64,000 nucleotides of DNA from Prorocentrum cordatum (GCA_963575745.1 CAUYUJ010019922.1:12501-76500); one strand, 5' to 3'. Shown: positions 1-11,924, counted from the first letter of the stretch. Notes: generated by a model not told the origin, from the letters alone. Translations and numbers: made by a program.

Positions 1-255
1 TAAGCACTTGCAATTCTTTAAAGCGAATGTGCGCGGCGCACAGGCGATAGCCACATTTTGAAAGCGACCCGCCCTCAATCCGTGAACCTCTTGCAACTGT
101 TTAAAACGACTGTGCGCGGCTTTGAAAACGGCCCGCCCTCAATCCGTGAATCCCTGGCAAAGGTTTAAATCGAATTTGCGCGGCGCTAACGCGAGATCCA
201 TATTTTTAAAACGACCCGCCTTCCATCTGTGAAACTGTGGCCAATGTTTAAGCTT
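1..255. repeat. degenerate ~85 bp tandem repeat, about 3 copies
   Basis: Three imperfect copies share the blocks TGTGCGCGGC (about 29, 112, 178) and CCCGCC-TCAATC-GTGAA (about 66, 132, 215). The copies are about 65 to 85 bp long, the middle one being short by internal deletion. No coding potential was recognised. The array is cut by the window edge, so the true copy number is unknown. Confidence 0.75.
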
Positions 256-349
256 CAGGGTCATAAATGGTGAGGAAGTCTCAGGCGAAACGCCCTGCTC
301 GCCCTAAAGACTGGCCTCGGGGTGCGACGGGGAGAAGTTATAAGGAGCA

Positions 350-583
350 GAAAAGGAAAGGAAATAAGGATGATGAGGAGGCGGATGCGTTGGACGTGGA
401 CGCGGATGTGGGTGTGGATGTGAAAGTGCATGTGGATGTTGCTGCTGTCGATGCCGATGCTTATGATGACGGTGGTGGTGGTGGTTGTGATGGTGGTGTT
501 AGTTGTAATGATGATGTTGATGATGATGTGGATGATTCCGATGCTGCTGATGATGATTGTGATTGGGATTGGGATTGTGATTG

Positions 584-642
<59 letters not shown>

Positions 643-1691
643 TGCTATCGACGATGATGTTATGATGAGGATGCTGATGATGGTGATGGTGATGATGAAG
701 GGGAGGATGATGCTGAGGAGGATGAGGATGGTGATACTGATCATGATGATGATGAGGATGATAATGATGACGTTGATGCTGATTATGATGCCATGCCGAC
801 AACAGCGATGATGATGGTGATGATGATGGTTGTGATGGTGATTCTGATGGTGGTGGTGGCGGTGATGATGAAGCCGTCGGTGATGATGATGATGCTGATG
901 ATGCTGATATTGATGATGATACAGATGATTATGCTGATGCTGATGGTGATGATGCTGATGTTGATGATGCTGATGATGATGCCAGTGGTGGTGATGATGA
1001 CGATGATGATGATGATGACCATGCTGATGCTGAGGACGATGAGGTTGATGTCGGTGATGTTGCAAATGATGCTGATGATGCTGAGTCTGATAGTGATGCT
1101 GCTGCTGATGATTGCGACGCTGCTAATGATGATGCCGACGACGATGATGCTGATGATGATGATGATGATGCTTCTGCTGCTGATGATGATGATTATGATG
1201 ATGGTGATGATGATGGTGGTGGTGATGATGATGCTGAGGATGCTGATGCTGCTGATGATACTGATGATGATGCGGATGATGATGTTGATAATGATGATGA
1301 TGACGATGTTGCTACTGATGATGATGATTGTGATGATGATGATGATGATGATGAGGATGATGATGACGATGATGTTGACGATGCTGATGATGACGATGAT
1401 GATGTTGATGGCGACGATGATGGCGATGCTGATGCTGATGATGAGGATGATGATGATGACGATGATGATGCTGATTATGATGCTGAGTCTGATCATGATG
1501 ATGTTGATGGTGATGCTGATGATGCTGTTGCTGATGATGAGGGTGCGGATGATGATTATGAGTGTAAGGCGACTGATGTTGTTGATGTTGAAGGGTCTTA
1601 TTGGTATGATGTTGATTCATATTCTGATCATGATGATGCGGCTGATGATGATGCTGCTGACGATGATGACGATGATGATGATGACGATGAA

Positions 1692-1756
<65 letters not shown>

Positions 1757-1775
1757 CGATGACGATGACGATGAC

Positions 1776-1811
<36 letters not shown>

Positions 1812-1824
1812 TGATGATGATGAT

Positions 1825-1883
<59 letters not shown>

Positions 1884-2000
1884 GCGACGAAGACGACGAC
1901 GACGACGATTTCGATAACGGAGAGTATTATGACGGTGGTGACGACGACGACCATGATAATGCTGCTGTTGCTGATGATGATGATGAGGAGGAGGAGGAGG
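350..2000 (+). repeat. (GAT)n / degenerate GAT-GCT-GAC microsatellite block
   Basis: About 1.6 kb is built almost wholly of GAT triplets with frequent GCT, GTT, GAC and GGT variants. Pure (GAT)n runs lie at about 585-640 and 1690-1890. Each reading frame gives a homopolymer-like product (poly-Asp, poly-Met or Ser/His on the other strand), which explains the long open frames. I see no codon-structure evidence of a real gene. Confidence 0.95.
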
Positions 2001-2510
2001 AGTAGGAGGAGGAGGAGGACCAGGAGGAGGATGCGGAGGATGAGGAGGATGGAGGAGAAGGAGGATGAGGATCAGGATGAGGATGAGGATGAGGATGAGG
2101 AGGCGGAGGATGAGGAGGAGGGAAGAGGAGGAGCTGGAGGGAAGAGGAGGAGAAGGAGGCGGAGGAGGAGGAGGGAAGTTGAAGAGAAGGGAAGAGGATG
2201 ACGAGGAGGAGGACGAGGAGGAGGAGGAGGAAAGGGAGGAGAAGGGAAGAGTTGGAGGAGGAGGAGAGATGGGAGGATGTGGAGGTGGAGGAGGAGGAGG
2301 AGGAGGAGCAGGAGCAGGAGCAGGAGGAGAGGAGGGAGAAGGAGGAGGAGGATGAAGTAGGAGAAGGAGGAGGAGGAGGCCGTTGGAAAAGGAGGAGGAG
2401 GAGGCGGGGAAGAGGAGGAGGAGGAGGAGGAGGAGGGGGAGGAGGAGGAGGAGGAGGAGGAGGAGGAGGAGGAGGAAGAGTGAAGAGCAGGAGGAGGATG
2501 AGGACCAGCA
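1980..2510 (+). repeat. (GAG/GGA)n purine tract
   Basis: About 530 bp of nearly pure purine on the + strand, mainly GGA repeats with GAT interruptions in the first half. It directly follows the (GAT)n block. Tracts of this kind can form triplex or H-DNA structures (known property of mirror-symmetric purine runs). Long open frames across it are translations of the repeat. Confidence 0.93.
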
Positions 2511-2960
2511 GCAGCATCCGCGGAGGGGCCCGCCGGAGGCCTCCATCCTTGGGCGCGACGCGAGCCCGTTCGGCAATCCCCAGCGCTTCCCCGTGTTCCC
2601 GAAGGCTCGCGGGCGGCCTCAGGACGAGGGGGGGAGGAGGGGAAGGACTACGAAGAGGAGAGCAGGTCAGGTTTGGCAGGAGGAGGAGGAGGCGGCTTCA
2701 GGAATGAGGAGAGCAGGATGGGGGAGGAGGATGAGGAGGAGGAGAAGGAGGAGGAGGAGGAATATTGTTTGCAAGCGTGGGGGACGCACCGCTGGTTTTA
2801 AGGACTTGCGCCTGCTCTGGATCGACCCGCGGCGTTTCACGCTCTGAGGGCTATCTGGCCGTCCGCGGCCCTTCTCCCCCGCACCTCGGACCCAGTGCGC
2901 CGCAGATCAAGAACATTTTGCCAGCGCGGACCCTGCACAGTGAGATGTGGCACTATTGAT
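2511..2960. other. GC-rich segment with a second GGA tract, no gene recognised
   Basis: 2511-2640 is non-repetitive GC-rich sequence, 2640-2765 is again GGA-rich, and 2766-2960 is non-repetitive. Short open frames exist but none resembles a known family. Confidence 0.5.
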
Positions 2961-3145
2961 GCGTAAGCTATTGTTGGTGATCATCTATGGGGTGCGAGTT
3001 GTCAGGTGTAAGCTGTGCGGCGCAACATATGAGGTGCAATTTGTGTGGTGTGGACAATGCAGTGAAAGATGTGTGGTGCAACTCATGCGGCATGAGCTAC
3101 GTGATGTGAGCTATGTGGTGCAACATATGTGGCACATTCTTGATG
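2960..3145 (+). repeat. family C: degenerate ~14-15 bp repeat (GTAAGCTATGTGGTGC-like)
   Basis: Around a dozen diverged copies of a unit near AGCTATGYGGTGCAA occur in a row. The same unit reappears at 4225-4345, 52510-52590 and 52805-52875, and in two of those places it borders a TATG microsatellite. A 109-codon open frame (2947-3276) spans it but shows only the repeat. Confidence 0.7.
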
Positions 3146-3460
3146 GTGTGTGCAACTATGGTTTGCCAACTCGTGAGTTGTCAACCCCACTGTTCGCGCA
3201 ATCGTCCCGCCCTCACACCCGCAACTTGGTTTGCAAACCTCATGCGGCGGCAATTGCGATGACTGCTTGGCCATGACTGGCGCATCTCTGCGGGCGCGCT
3301 GACGAGCGCAAGCTAGCACGAAGAGCGGCCAGCTGGTTTGGCACAGCCGATGCGTCCGCGATGGCGCTTGCCGATGGCAACGCCCCTGCGCGTGTCAAAG
3401 CCCGCGCTTGCGCGCGGGCACTTCAATGCGGGACGGTGGTTTGGGCGGGCGCAGTTTCAT
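3146..3460. other. non-repetitive stretch, nothing recognised
   Basis: Mixed-composition sequence between the family C repeat and a small (GAT)n tract. I see no domain, RNA gene or mobile-element end in it. Confidence 0.4.
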
Positions 3461-3469
3461 GATGACGTC

Positions 3470-3593
3470 GACGGCGGAAAGCATGTTGATGATGCTGATG
3501 ATAACGATGATGATTATTGTAAGGGTGGTGGTGGCGATCATGACATTGACGACGGCAAGGACAATGACGGCTCCGATGCTGGTGATGATGGTC

Positions 3594-3650
<57 letters not shown>

Positions 3651-3655
3651 CATCA
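3470..3655 (+). repeat. small (GAT)n tract
   Basis: Degenerate GAT/GAC triplets end in a pure (GAT)n run at about 3594-3650. Confidence 0.92.
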
Positions 3656-4110
3656 TTTGCAGATGATGAGCGTGCTTGAGTGATGGTGGCGGCAATTGTG
3701 GATATATCGTTGACGACGACGGGATGCGGCGGCGTTGATGGATGACGGTGAAGAAGGACGCGCGTGATGACATCCAAAGACCCATGTGCTCGTGTGTTGA
3801 AGTGGGCATGAAAACTTTATTGCTACACGGGCATTTTTTACAAGGATTTCAACATTTGCACGCGGGCAAAAGATTTGCAACATGTGTGACGAAAGCTTGC
3901 ATGTTGACATCCGTGCACAGCTGGTGTATGTGTGTGCGCGTGGCACGAGTCTGCGCGCCTGGTTTTTTTTTAAAACAAAGATGAGCAAGGGCGATGCCCA
4001 GACTTACTGGGATGGTTTCAGGTCTTCAGCGACGAGGCAGGACCAGATGTAATTTGCAGTGTCCTGGCGGTTGTCGGTATTTGCGGGGAGCAATGGATGG
4101 TACAATTTAT
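3656..4110. other. non-repetitive stretch, nothing recognised
   Basis: Both strands carry short open frames of ordinary composition (about 80 codons on +, 111 on -), but neither matches a family I know. It ends at the TATG-type microsatellite. Confidence 0.35.
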
Positions 4111-4119
4111 GCTGCGTTT

Positions 4120-4215
4120 GAATGGAGTGTATATATATAATAGTATATGTATGTGTATATATATATGTGTATGTATGTAAGTATGCATGTATGTATATAT
4201 ATAAATATGTATGTG
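4120..4215. repeat. TATG/TATA microsatellite
   Basis: Alternating TATATA and TATGTATG units sit immediately upstream of a block of family C repeat, the same arrangement as at 52590-52800. Confidence 0.85.
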
Positions 4216-4224
4216 TGCAGTGCA

Positions 4225-4345
4225 GTCTATTTGGTGTGAGTTGCGCGGTGAAAACTACTTGGCGTGATTTGCTCGCTGTGAGCTGTGATAGGAGAGCTAT
4301 GCGGTGTAAGCCAGGTGGCCCACTCTATGTGGTACGAGCGGCGAG
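4225..4345 (+). repeat. family C degenerate repeat
   Basis: Units near AGCTATGCGGTGTAAGC follow the microsatellite; compare 2960-3145 and 52510-52590. Confidence 0.65.
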
Positions 4346-4671
4346 GTGCAAACCACGAGGCGGCCACGGGCGGCAACGTGGCGAAGCTTCGCCAGAGCCA
4401 CCCAGCGCACGAGGCGGCCACGGGCGGCAACGTGGCGAAACTTCGCCAGACCCACCCAGCGCACGAGAGGCGGCTACGAGGCGGCAGCGGGCGGCCAGCG
4501 GACGAGGCGGCCACGGGCGGCAGCGTGGCGAAACTTCGCGGGCCGCACCCAGCGCACGAGGCGGCCACGAGGCGGCCACGGGCGGCAACGTGGCGAAGCC
4601 TCCCCACGACGACGACGACCCATCTAGCGCACGAGGCCGCCACGAAGCGGCCACGGGCGGCACCGTGGTGA
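4285..4671 (+). CDS. open frame with 18-residue tandem repeat (doubtful gene)
   Basis: A 128-codon frame beginning with ATG contains the repeat HEAATGGNVAKLRQ-HPA, produced by a 54 bp tandem unit at 4350-4720. Because 54 is a multiple of three, the repeat keeps its frame over the first copies, then becomes irregular. Other frames of the same DNA are also open (Arg/Pro-rich on +, Pro/Arg/Ala-rich on -), so openness alone is not evidence of translation. No domain, signal peptide or conserved partner gene is visible. It could be a minisatellite only; I treat it as a weak candidate. Confidence 0.15.
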   Translation: MIGELCGVSQVAHSMWYERRGANHEAATGGNVAKLRQSHPAHEAATGGNVAKLRQTHPAHERRLRGGSGRPADEAATGGSVAKLRGPHPAHEAATRRPRAATWRSLPTTTTTHLAHEAATKRPRAAPW

Positions 4672-4720
4672 AACCTGGCCGGCCCCAACCAGTTCACGAG
4701 ACGGCCACGACGAGGCCACG
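4350..4720 (+). repeat. 54 bp tandem repeat, about 6 copies
   Basis: The unit contains CACGAGGCGGCCACGGGCGG and CAACGTGGCGAA. The first two copies are regular; later copies have internal duplications of the GGCGGCCACG core and a short GAC insert near 4606. Confidence 0.85.
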
Positions 4721-4980
4721 GGGACAGTGGAGAGTCCTCGCTGGACCTGTGCACTTCCTCGGTGGCGCAAGTCAGAGGTTTTGAATGCAAGCGCTGTTTG
4801 GGGAAGAGCGGAAGGAAGGAGGTGGAAGGATGGTAAAGGGAATGATAGGGACAAGAAGGGGAAAACAGTGAAGAAGGAAGAGGATACACATTTTGCCTCG
4901 TATAACTGTATTAATATTGATAACACCAACTAAGAACACTAACAGCATTCGTGCGAAACCGATACAACTTACTCCAGGTT
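4721..4980. other. non-repetitive spacer
   Basis: Purine-rich on the + strand but not a simple repeat. Nothing recognised. Confidence 0.4.
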
Positions 4981-6141
4981 ATGATGGTGTTACTGATGAT
5001 GTTGTTGATGATGGTAATGACGGCATAATGATGATGGTGCCGACGACCACGTCGATGATTATGATGATGACTTTGCTGATGATGTTGATGATGATGGTAG
5101 CAACGACGACGGTAGTAGTGGTGGTGGTGATGATGTTGATTTTCATGATCTTGATGATGATGCGTACATGAGGATGATGCTGCTGCTGATGATGCTGATG
5201 ATGATGCTGAGGATGACCATGATGATGCTGCTGATGCTGCTGCTGGTTATTATGATGAACATGAGAACGATGATGCTCCTGCTGCTACTGCTGATGATGA
5301 TGCTGATGATGATGCTGATGATTGTGACGATGCTGATGGCGATGATGATGCTGATGATCAGGATGATCATGCGGATGATGTGGATAATGTTGTTGATGAT
5401 GGTGGTGATGTTGACGGTGATGGTGCTGGTGATGATTGTATTGCTATTGATAATGATGATGATAACGATGATGCTGATGATGATGTTGATGCTGATGATG
5501 ATATTGATGCTGATGCTGATGCTGATGCTGACGTTGATGATACTGCTGATGACTATGATACTGAGGATGATGATGCTGATGATGATGGTGCTGCTGATGA
5601 TGATGCTGATGATGATGATGGTGGTGGTGTTTATGGTGTTGATTCTTATCCTGCCGCTGCTGATACTGATGACGATGATGATACTGATGGCAGCTGATAA
5701 TGATGATGCTGATGATGATGCTGCTGATGATAATGATGTTGCTGCTGACGATGAGGCTGATGATGCTGCTGATGATGATGCCGATGACGACGATAATGAT
5801 GCTGACTAGGATGATGGCGATGATATGATGGTGATGATGATGAGGATAATGGTGATGTTGATGATGATGCTGAGGACGAGGATGATGATGATGCTGCTGA
5901 TGCGGATACTGGTGATGATGGTGCTGATGACGATGATGCTGATGTTGATGCTGATGGTGGTGAGTATGATGCTACTGACGATGCTGATGAAGCTGATGAT
6001 GTTGATGCTGATGGTGGCGATGATGATAACAACGTTGCTGATGATGGTGATGCTGATGATGATGCTGATGATGCTGATGATGTGGTAATGGTGGTGGCGC
6101 TGTTGCTGCTGATGATGATGGTGCTGCTGCTGATGATGATC

Positions 6142-6219
<78 letters not shown>

Positions 6220-6220
6220 C

Positions 6221-6266
<46 letters not shown>

Positions 6267-6290
6267 GATGGTGATGATTGATGGTGAAGA
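4980..6290 (+). repeat. degenerate (GAT-GCT)n block ending in pure (GAT)n
   Basis: GATGATGCT-type units fill the block, with a pure (GAT)n run at about 6140-6260. All open frames here are poly-Asp/Ala, poly-Met/Leu or their reverse-strand Ser/His/Ile equivalents. Confidence 0.95.
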
Positions 6291-6329
6291 TTATGATGAC
6301 GATGATGATGAGGATGCTGAAGCCGATGA

Positions 6330-6690
6330 TGATGCTGGGGAGGAGGAGGAGGAGGAGGAGGAGGAGGAGGAGGAAGCGTGAGGATGGGATGGGCTAGGTG
6401 CATTGGGGGGGGGATGTAATGTGATGGGGCGGGGGGTGGGGGGGGGGGGGGGGGACCTAGGCTAGCGCCTGCAGGCGTGTTGTGGACCGCGCGACTCACC
6501 CATCAGCACCCACAGTCCTTGCATTGCTAGAGGCGGGGGGGGGACGTTGGAGGCGAAACGGAGAGGCATCTGAGGGCGCGGGGGAGGAGGCGGAGGAGTA
6601 GGAGGAGGAGGAGGGGGAGCAGGCGAAGGAGGAAGGGGAGCAGGAACAGGAGGAATAGGAGGATGAGGGGGAGGCAGGATGCTGATGAGG
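6330..6690 (+). repeat. GGA and poly-G tracts with a short unique core
   Basis: 6338-6375 is (GAG)n, 6400-6455 is G-rich with runs of 10 or more G, 6456-6560 is mixed sequence, and 6560-6690 is again GGA-rich. Confidence 0.8.
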
Positions 6691-8240
6691 TGAAAGGGCA
6701 GCGATGATGCTACGGCTGATGACGTTGGTGATGCTGCTGATGCTGATGATGCTGATGATGCCAATGATGACGATGATGTTGATGGTGCGAACGATGTGGT
6801 TATGGTGATGACGTTGCTGCTGATGGTAACCATGCCGATGCTGATGCTGTTGATGATGATGCTGATGCTGATGATGATGAGGATGTTGCAAATGATGAGG
6901 TTGTTGATGGTGATGATGATGATGATGGTGCTGCTGCTGCTGATGCTGATGTTGTTAATCATTACATTGTGGATGATACTGGTAATTTGGTTTATGATGA
7001 TGGTGATGATGGTGACGATGATGAGGATGCTGCTGCTGATGATGCTGCTAGTGCTGCCGAGGATGCTGATGATGGTGATGATGGTGATGGGTGTGATGAT
7101 GCGACGGATGATGATTCTGGTGGTGATGACGATGTTGCTGCTGACGATGATGATGAGGCTGATGATGGTGAGGCTGATTATGGTGATGATGCTACTGACG
7201 ACTATGTTATGATTGCTCATGCTGTTGCTGATGCTGCTGCTTTTGTGGTGGCGATGTTGATCATGAGGCTGCTGACGGTGATGATGATGCGGCTGTTGAT
7301 GATATTGCTGATGATGTTGATGCTGATGACGATGCTGATGCTGCTGATGATGGTGATGCGATGGTGATATTGCTGATGATGATGACGGTGAGGCTGATGC
7401 TGTTGATGATGATGTTGGTATGATGATGATGCTGATGATGATGATGATGATGGCGATTCTGATGATGCTGATGCTGCTGCTGATGCTGCCTCCGATGATG
7501 GTGATACTGATGTTGGCAATGCTGATGCTGGTGATGCTGGTGATCTTGAGCATGCTGTCGATTACGATGCTGATGCTGATGCTGATGCTGATGATGGTAT
7601 GTCGCTACTGGCGATGCCTGTGATGCTGATGATGATGACGATGCTGATGTTGATGCTGATGCTGATGTTGCTGATGATGCGGATGACGATGCTGAGGATG
7701 AGAATGACGATGCTGATGATGATTGTGATTATGACGACGATGCGGCTGATGCTGGAAGAAAGTGACGCCGATGACGGTCATACCACTGCTGCTGCTCTGA
7801 TGACGATGATGATGCTGATGCTGATGCTGATGCTGATGCTAATGCTGATGCCTATGAGGATCCTGATGACGATGATGATGATGTTGATGATGATGCTGAT
7901 TATGCTGCTGATGCTGATGCTGACGATGATGATGCTGACGATGATGATGCTGATGCTGATGATGCTGATGATGATGTTGAACACGACGATGAAGATACTG
8001 ATGATGAGGACGGTGATGATGGTTCTGCTGATGATGATGGTGCTGCTGATGATGATGATGATGCTGCTGATGACGATGCTGCTGATGTTGATGATGATGG
8101 CGATGGTACTGATGATGCTCATGATGATGATGCTGATGATGATGATGCTGATGATGATGATGATGATGCTGATGCTGCTGATGATGATGATGATGCTGAT
8201 GATGATGGTGGTGATGTCGATGATGATGCTGATGATGATG
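6690..8240 (+). repeat. degenerate (GAT-GCT)n block
   Basis: A third long block of GAT/GCT/GTT triplets; units such as GATGCTGATGCT dominate at 7570-7600 and 7810-7840. No gene-like frame. Confidence 0.95.
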
Positions 8241-8375
8241 CTAATCCCTTCTCCCGAGGAGGGGCAGCCGTTGACTCGCGGTCTCCCCCGAACTCACCAA
8301 CCAGCTACACCTCTCCGAAGCGCCCTCCACCTCCCGCAGGAGACCTCGAGCTGTCTGGGCGCGTCACAGCGGCAT
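8241..8375. other. short unique island between (GAT)n blocks
   Basis: About 135 bp of ordinary, C-containing sequence interrupts the arrays on both sides. Its sharp borders make it a candidate insertion, but I see no duplication at the edges. Confidence 0.45.
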
Positions 8376-8512
8376 GTTAGGATGTATGATGATGATGATG
8401 ATGACGATTATGATGATGCTGATGACGAGGATGATGATGATGATGCTGATGATGATGATGCTGATGATGATGATGCTGATGATGATGATGATGATGATGG
8501 TGATGATGCTAG

Positions 8513-8547
<35 letters not shown>

Positions 8548-8802
8548 TTGTTGTAATTGTAAGTATTGTTGTTGTTGCTGTTGTTGTTATTGTTGTTGTT
8601 GTTGATGATGATGATGCTGATGATACTGATGATGATGATGATGATGATGATTATGATGATGCTGATGATTATGATGATGATGGTGATGGTGAGGAGATCT
8701 GCTGATGATGATGAGATGATGCTGATGATGATGATGATGGTGATGGTGGTGATGATGTTGATGGTGCTGCTGCTGCTGCTGATGATGAATGATGATGATG
8801 AA

Positions 8803-8844
<42 letters not shown>

Positions 8845-8930
8845 TGATGATGATGATTGAGATGATGTTATGATATGAGATGATGAATTATATGATTGTG
8901 AGTGATGCTGATGATGATGATGATGATATG

Positions 8931-8969
<39 letters not shown>

Positions 8970-9050
8970 TCGGATGGTGGTGATGATGGGGTTTTGGAGT
9001 GATCATTATGATGATGTTGTTGGTGGTGCTGCTGCCGATGCTGATGAAGA
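8376..9050 (+). repeat. (GAT)n block with internal (GTT)n
   Basis: GAT repeats flank a (TTG)n run at 8513-8600. The switch from GAT to GTT and back is sharp. Confidence 0.93.
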
Positions 9051-9054
9051 TGAT

Positions 9055-9405
9055 GACGAAGAGGAGGAGGAGGAGGGAGGGGAGGAGGAGGAGATGATGT
9101 GGGATGAGGAGAGAGTAAGGAGATGTGGAGGAGGACGAAAGAATGGGGTGAATGGCGCGGAAGGAAAGGAGGCAGGAGAAGGGAGGAGGGTATATGAGGG
9201 AAGACGGGGGAGGAGGGATGAGGAGGAGGAGGAGGAGGAGGAGGTGGAGGAAGAGGAAGGGGAGGAAGAGGAGGAGGAGGAGGAGGAGGAGGAAGAAGAA
9301 GAAGAAGAAGAAGAAAAAGAAGAAGAGCAGGCGTAGGAGGAGGAGGAGGAGGAGGAGGAGGAGGAGGAGGAGGAGGAGGAGGAGGAGGAGGAGGCAGGAG
9401 GCAGG
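9055..9405 (+). repeat. (GAG/GAA)n purine tract
   Basis: About 350 bp of nearly pure purine; the GAA sub-run is at 9290-9325. Confidence 0.93.
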
Positions 9406-9835
9406 AGGAGGCTGCTGGATTCTGCTGGCCTGACCTCCGAAGTTGCGAATCACGCACAGCGGCGGCGATGGAAGCCTCCCCTACCCCAGGCCGTCCCTGG
9501 GCGACAAATTTCGGCCCTTGCACGTGCAGCCCTGGAAAGGGATCGATTTATCGCAGACACCTGCTGCGCACGCCTGCGCCCTTCTCGAGCGAGCTGATCG
9601 CATCGACGCAGCTGCTGCCACTGTCCGCCTTCTCGCACGGGCTTTCGTGTTCAGTTTGTAGCTGCAAGCATTTGCCTTCAGCTTCGCCCTCTTCCACCCT
9701 GGTCCCCCCGTAGGGGGGTCATGGGGCGGGGCTGGCTCTGCTTCACCCGCCTCCACCCTGGTGCCCTCCTCGCCATGGGTCGTGGGCGGTCCTGGCTCGA
9801 CTTCGCACCCTGCGCTTCCTCACACTCCTCACGAT
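9406..9835. other. GC-rich unique stretch, nothing recognised
   Basis: Open in several frames because stop codons are rare at this composition. The 3' part (9650-9780) has two copies of a CACCCTGGT-containing segment. No known domain. Confidence 0.35.
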
Positions 9836-10875
9836 GACCGCGTGCACTGCAACTGCCTTCCTTCTTGCACGAACTCCTCCCAAGAATGTAGCTGCTGTGT
9901 CGCTCACTGCCGCCCTTCACAAACGAACTTCTCCCAGCGTTGTGGCTGATATGTCGATCACAGCCGCCCTTACTCAATAAACTACCCCCAGCGTTGTAGC
10001 TGATGTGCCGCTCATCGCCCTCCTCGCACGATCTGCTCCCAGCGTTGTAGCCGACTTGCCGTTCCGAGCCTGCCTTCTCGCAGGAGCTGCTCTCAATGTG
10101 GCCGAGTCGTCGCCCGCTGCCTGCCTTCTCGCGTGACATACTCCCAGCGTTGTGGCTGAGGTGTCGCTCACTGCCTGTTTCTTCGCGTGAACTGCTCCCA
10201 GCGTGGGAGAGCCGGCATGTCGCTCAGTGCCTGTCTTCCCGCATGAGCCATTCCCAGCGTTGTAGCTGATACAGTGGGGGCCCATGCCAAGGAACACCCT
10301 GCTTGCCTCCAGGGTGCCCTGGGCTTCTTGGGTCCCGATGGTTTGGTCATAGAAAGCGTGACGTTCCCACACCAGAGATCAATGGACGTCCTGTGGTCTC
10401 AGGGTTGGGTTTCTCGTGGAAGGTTTCTTGCCTCCACTGTACGTCGCCCACTGCCTGCCGTCTCGCCTGTTCTACTCCCGTCGTTGCAGCTGATCTGCCG
10501 TCCACGTCCTGCCACGCTGAGCAAGCAGCGCAGAGATTGCTGCCACTGCTCGGCCTTCTCGCACGCACGAGCTGTCCTGGCCCTGCGGCTGATGGCGATG
10601 GCTCGCGCGGGCTCTGGAGCTCGAGCTGCCACCCACAGCCCTTTTACGCACGCATTGCTCCCAGCGTTGTGGCTGATCCTTCGCTCAGTGCCGCCCTTCG
10701 TGCATGAACAGCTCCCAGCGTCGTACCTGAAGAGTCGCCCACTGCTTGCCTGGAGCTCGAGCTTCGCCTTCGGCTCCTCCTCGCAGGCACGACTCCCAGC
10801 GTTGTAGCTGATCTGCTCACTGCCGCCCTTCCCGCACGGGTGGATCCCAGCGCTGTAGGTGATTCTTGGGCTTAC
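9836..10875 (-). repeat. family M: ~54 bp tandem repeat with an 18-residue minus-strand period
   Basis: Copies share CCAGCGTTGTAGCTGAT and CTGCC-CCTTCTCGCACGA. Starts fall near 9933, 9988, 10039, 10143, 10198 and 10252, with diverged copies at about 10470-10860. Read on the minus strand many copies give ISYNAG-x-S-C-x-K-G-x-ER, but indels move the frame between copies. A protein-coding origin is possible; a simple minisatellite is equally possible. Confidence 0.7.
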
Positions 10876-10884
10876 GTCGCACCG

Positions 10885-10985
10885 CCGAGGCTCTTGGTAG
10901 GTCTCTCGGGGGCCTCCTGGCAGCACTTTTGAGGCCTTTTGGGGGCCGTTTTGGGGCCGTTTTGGGGCCTCTTTTGAGCCAGGGA
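10885..10985 (+). repeat. family D minisatellite (GGGGCCTCTTG), short copy
   Basis: Units near TTTTGGGGCCG and CTCGGGGGCCTC occur about six times. It is the first of several blocks of the same 10-12 bp minisatellite. Confidence 0.7.
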
Positions 10986-11170
10986 AAGGCAAGGGGACGG
11001 CCCACCTTGGCGGCTCTCTGGCGGTTGGGCCCGCTCACGGCCGTTGGCTTCAAAGACGATGTGTGTGCATGACTCCTGGGGCCATCGCCACTTTCGAGTT
11101 TGGCCCATCGGGGCACCATGACTCCCGCGCTCAGACCCCTGGGTGGAAAATGGCTGGCAGGAATAGGAAG
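10986..11170. other. unique spacer
   Basis: Nothing recognised. Confidence 0.35.
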
Positions 11171-11440
11171 GGGGATGCTGCTGATGATGATGATGCTCAT
11201 GATGATGATGCTGATGATGATGATGATGATGATGATGATGGTGATGATGATGCTGATGCTGATGATGATGNNNNNNNNNNNNNNNNNNNNNNNNNNNNNN
11301 NNNNNNNNNNNNNNNNNNNNNNNNNNNNNNNNNNNNNNNNNNNNNNNNNNNNNNNNNNNNNNNNNNNNNNGAAGGAGGATGAGGAGGAGGAGGAGGAGGA
11401 GGAGGAGGAGGAGGAGGGGGAATGGAGGAGCGAGGAGGAG
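11170..11440 (+). repeat. (GAT)n, assembly gap, then (GAG)n
   Basis: (GAT/GCT)n occupies 11177-11270, a run of 100 N fills 11271-11370, and (GAG)n occupies 11371-11415. The gap is of a round size, so its true length is unknown. The microsatellite type differs on its two sides, so unknown sequence lies between. Confidence 0.97.
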
Positions 11441-11621
11441 AGAATGATGTGGAGAAAGATGGTTGTGCTCGCTGCCCCGTCCGGCAGAGGTGGAGCGCCC
11501 CTCTCGCCGCTGGGGCGCAGGCCGGCCGCGGCGGCGTGTCGCTGCCCCTTCGGCTTTGCCCCCCGCACTTCGGCGGGAGGAGCGTCGGGCGAGGACCGAG
11601 GATTCTGGCTTCCGGATCCGA
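11441..11621. other. GC-rich spacer
   Basis: No recognised feature. Confidence 0.35.
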
Positions 11622-11772
11622 CGAAGGCGTCTATACACCACCACCGTGCCGGGCCATGGCCACCCTGGGCCCTAGGATGGTGTATAGACCCTCCTGGCCT
11701 CGGCCAGGGGGGCGTCTACGCCATGCCAGGGCCCTGGCTTGGCACTGTCGTGGTGTATAGATGCCTTCTGCG
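11622..11772. mobile_element. family I palindromic element (hairpin)
   Basis: Arms beginning GAAGGCGTCTATACACCA are mirrored by TGGTGTATAGATGCCTTC, giving a hairpin with arms of roughly 70 nt centred in TGGCCTCGGCCA near 11700. Other members are at 24440-24593 and 31560-31724. No target-site duplication is clear at this copy. Confidence 0.7.
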
Positions 11773-11830
11773 TATCGTTCTTCACGTATAGCTGTTCATG
11801 TCCGCAGCCCGACCGCAGGTCATCGTAGGG

Positions 11831-11903
11831 TTAAGTCGGGCCTGTCCCTCTAAGGGGGGAATAAGACAAAATTGAAAGAAGTCTGGGGACGATTTGTTGA
11901 CCA
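11831..11903 (+). mobile_element. family A element, left half only
   Basis: Starts with TTAAGTCGGGCCTGTCCCTC and continues into the family's internal block (GGGGACGATTT). The right inverted end is missing: the sequence changes at about 11903 into unrelated DNA. A truncated relic. Confidence 0.8.
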
Positions 11904-11924
11904 TCCTTGGAATCCTTCTGCGTG

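Noticed and set aside
267-1827. Long open frames of poly-Asp, poly-Met, poly-Ser/His
   Set aside because: They are translations of (GAT)n in different frames; many overlap on both strands with no coding signal.
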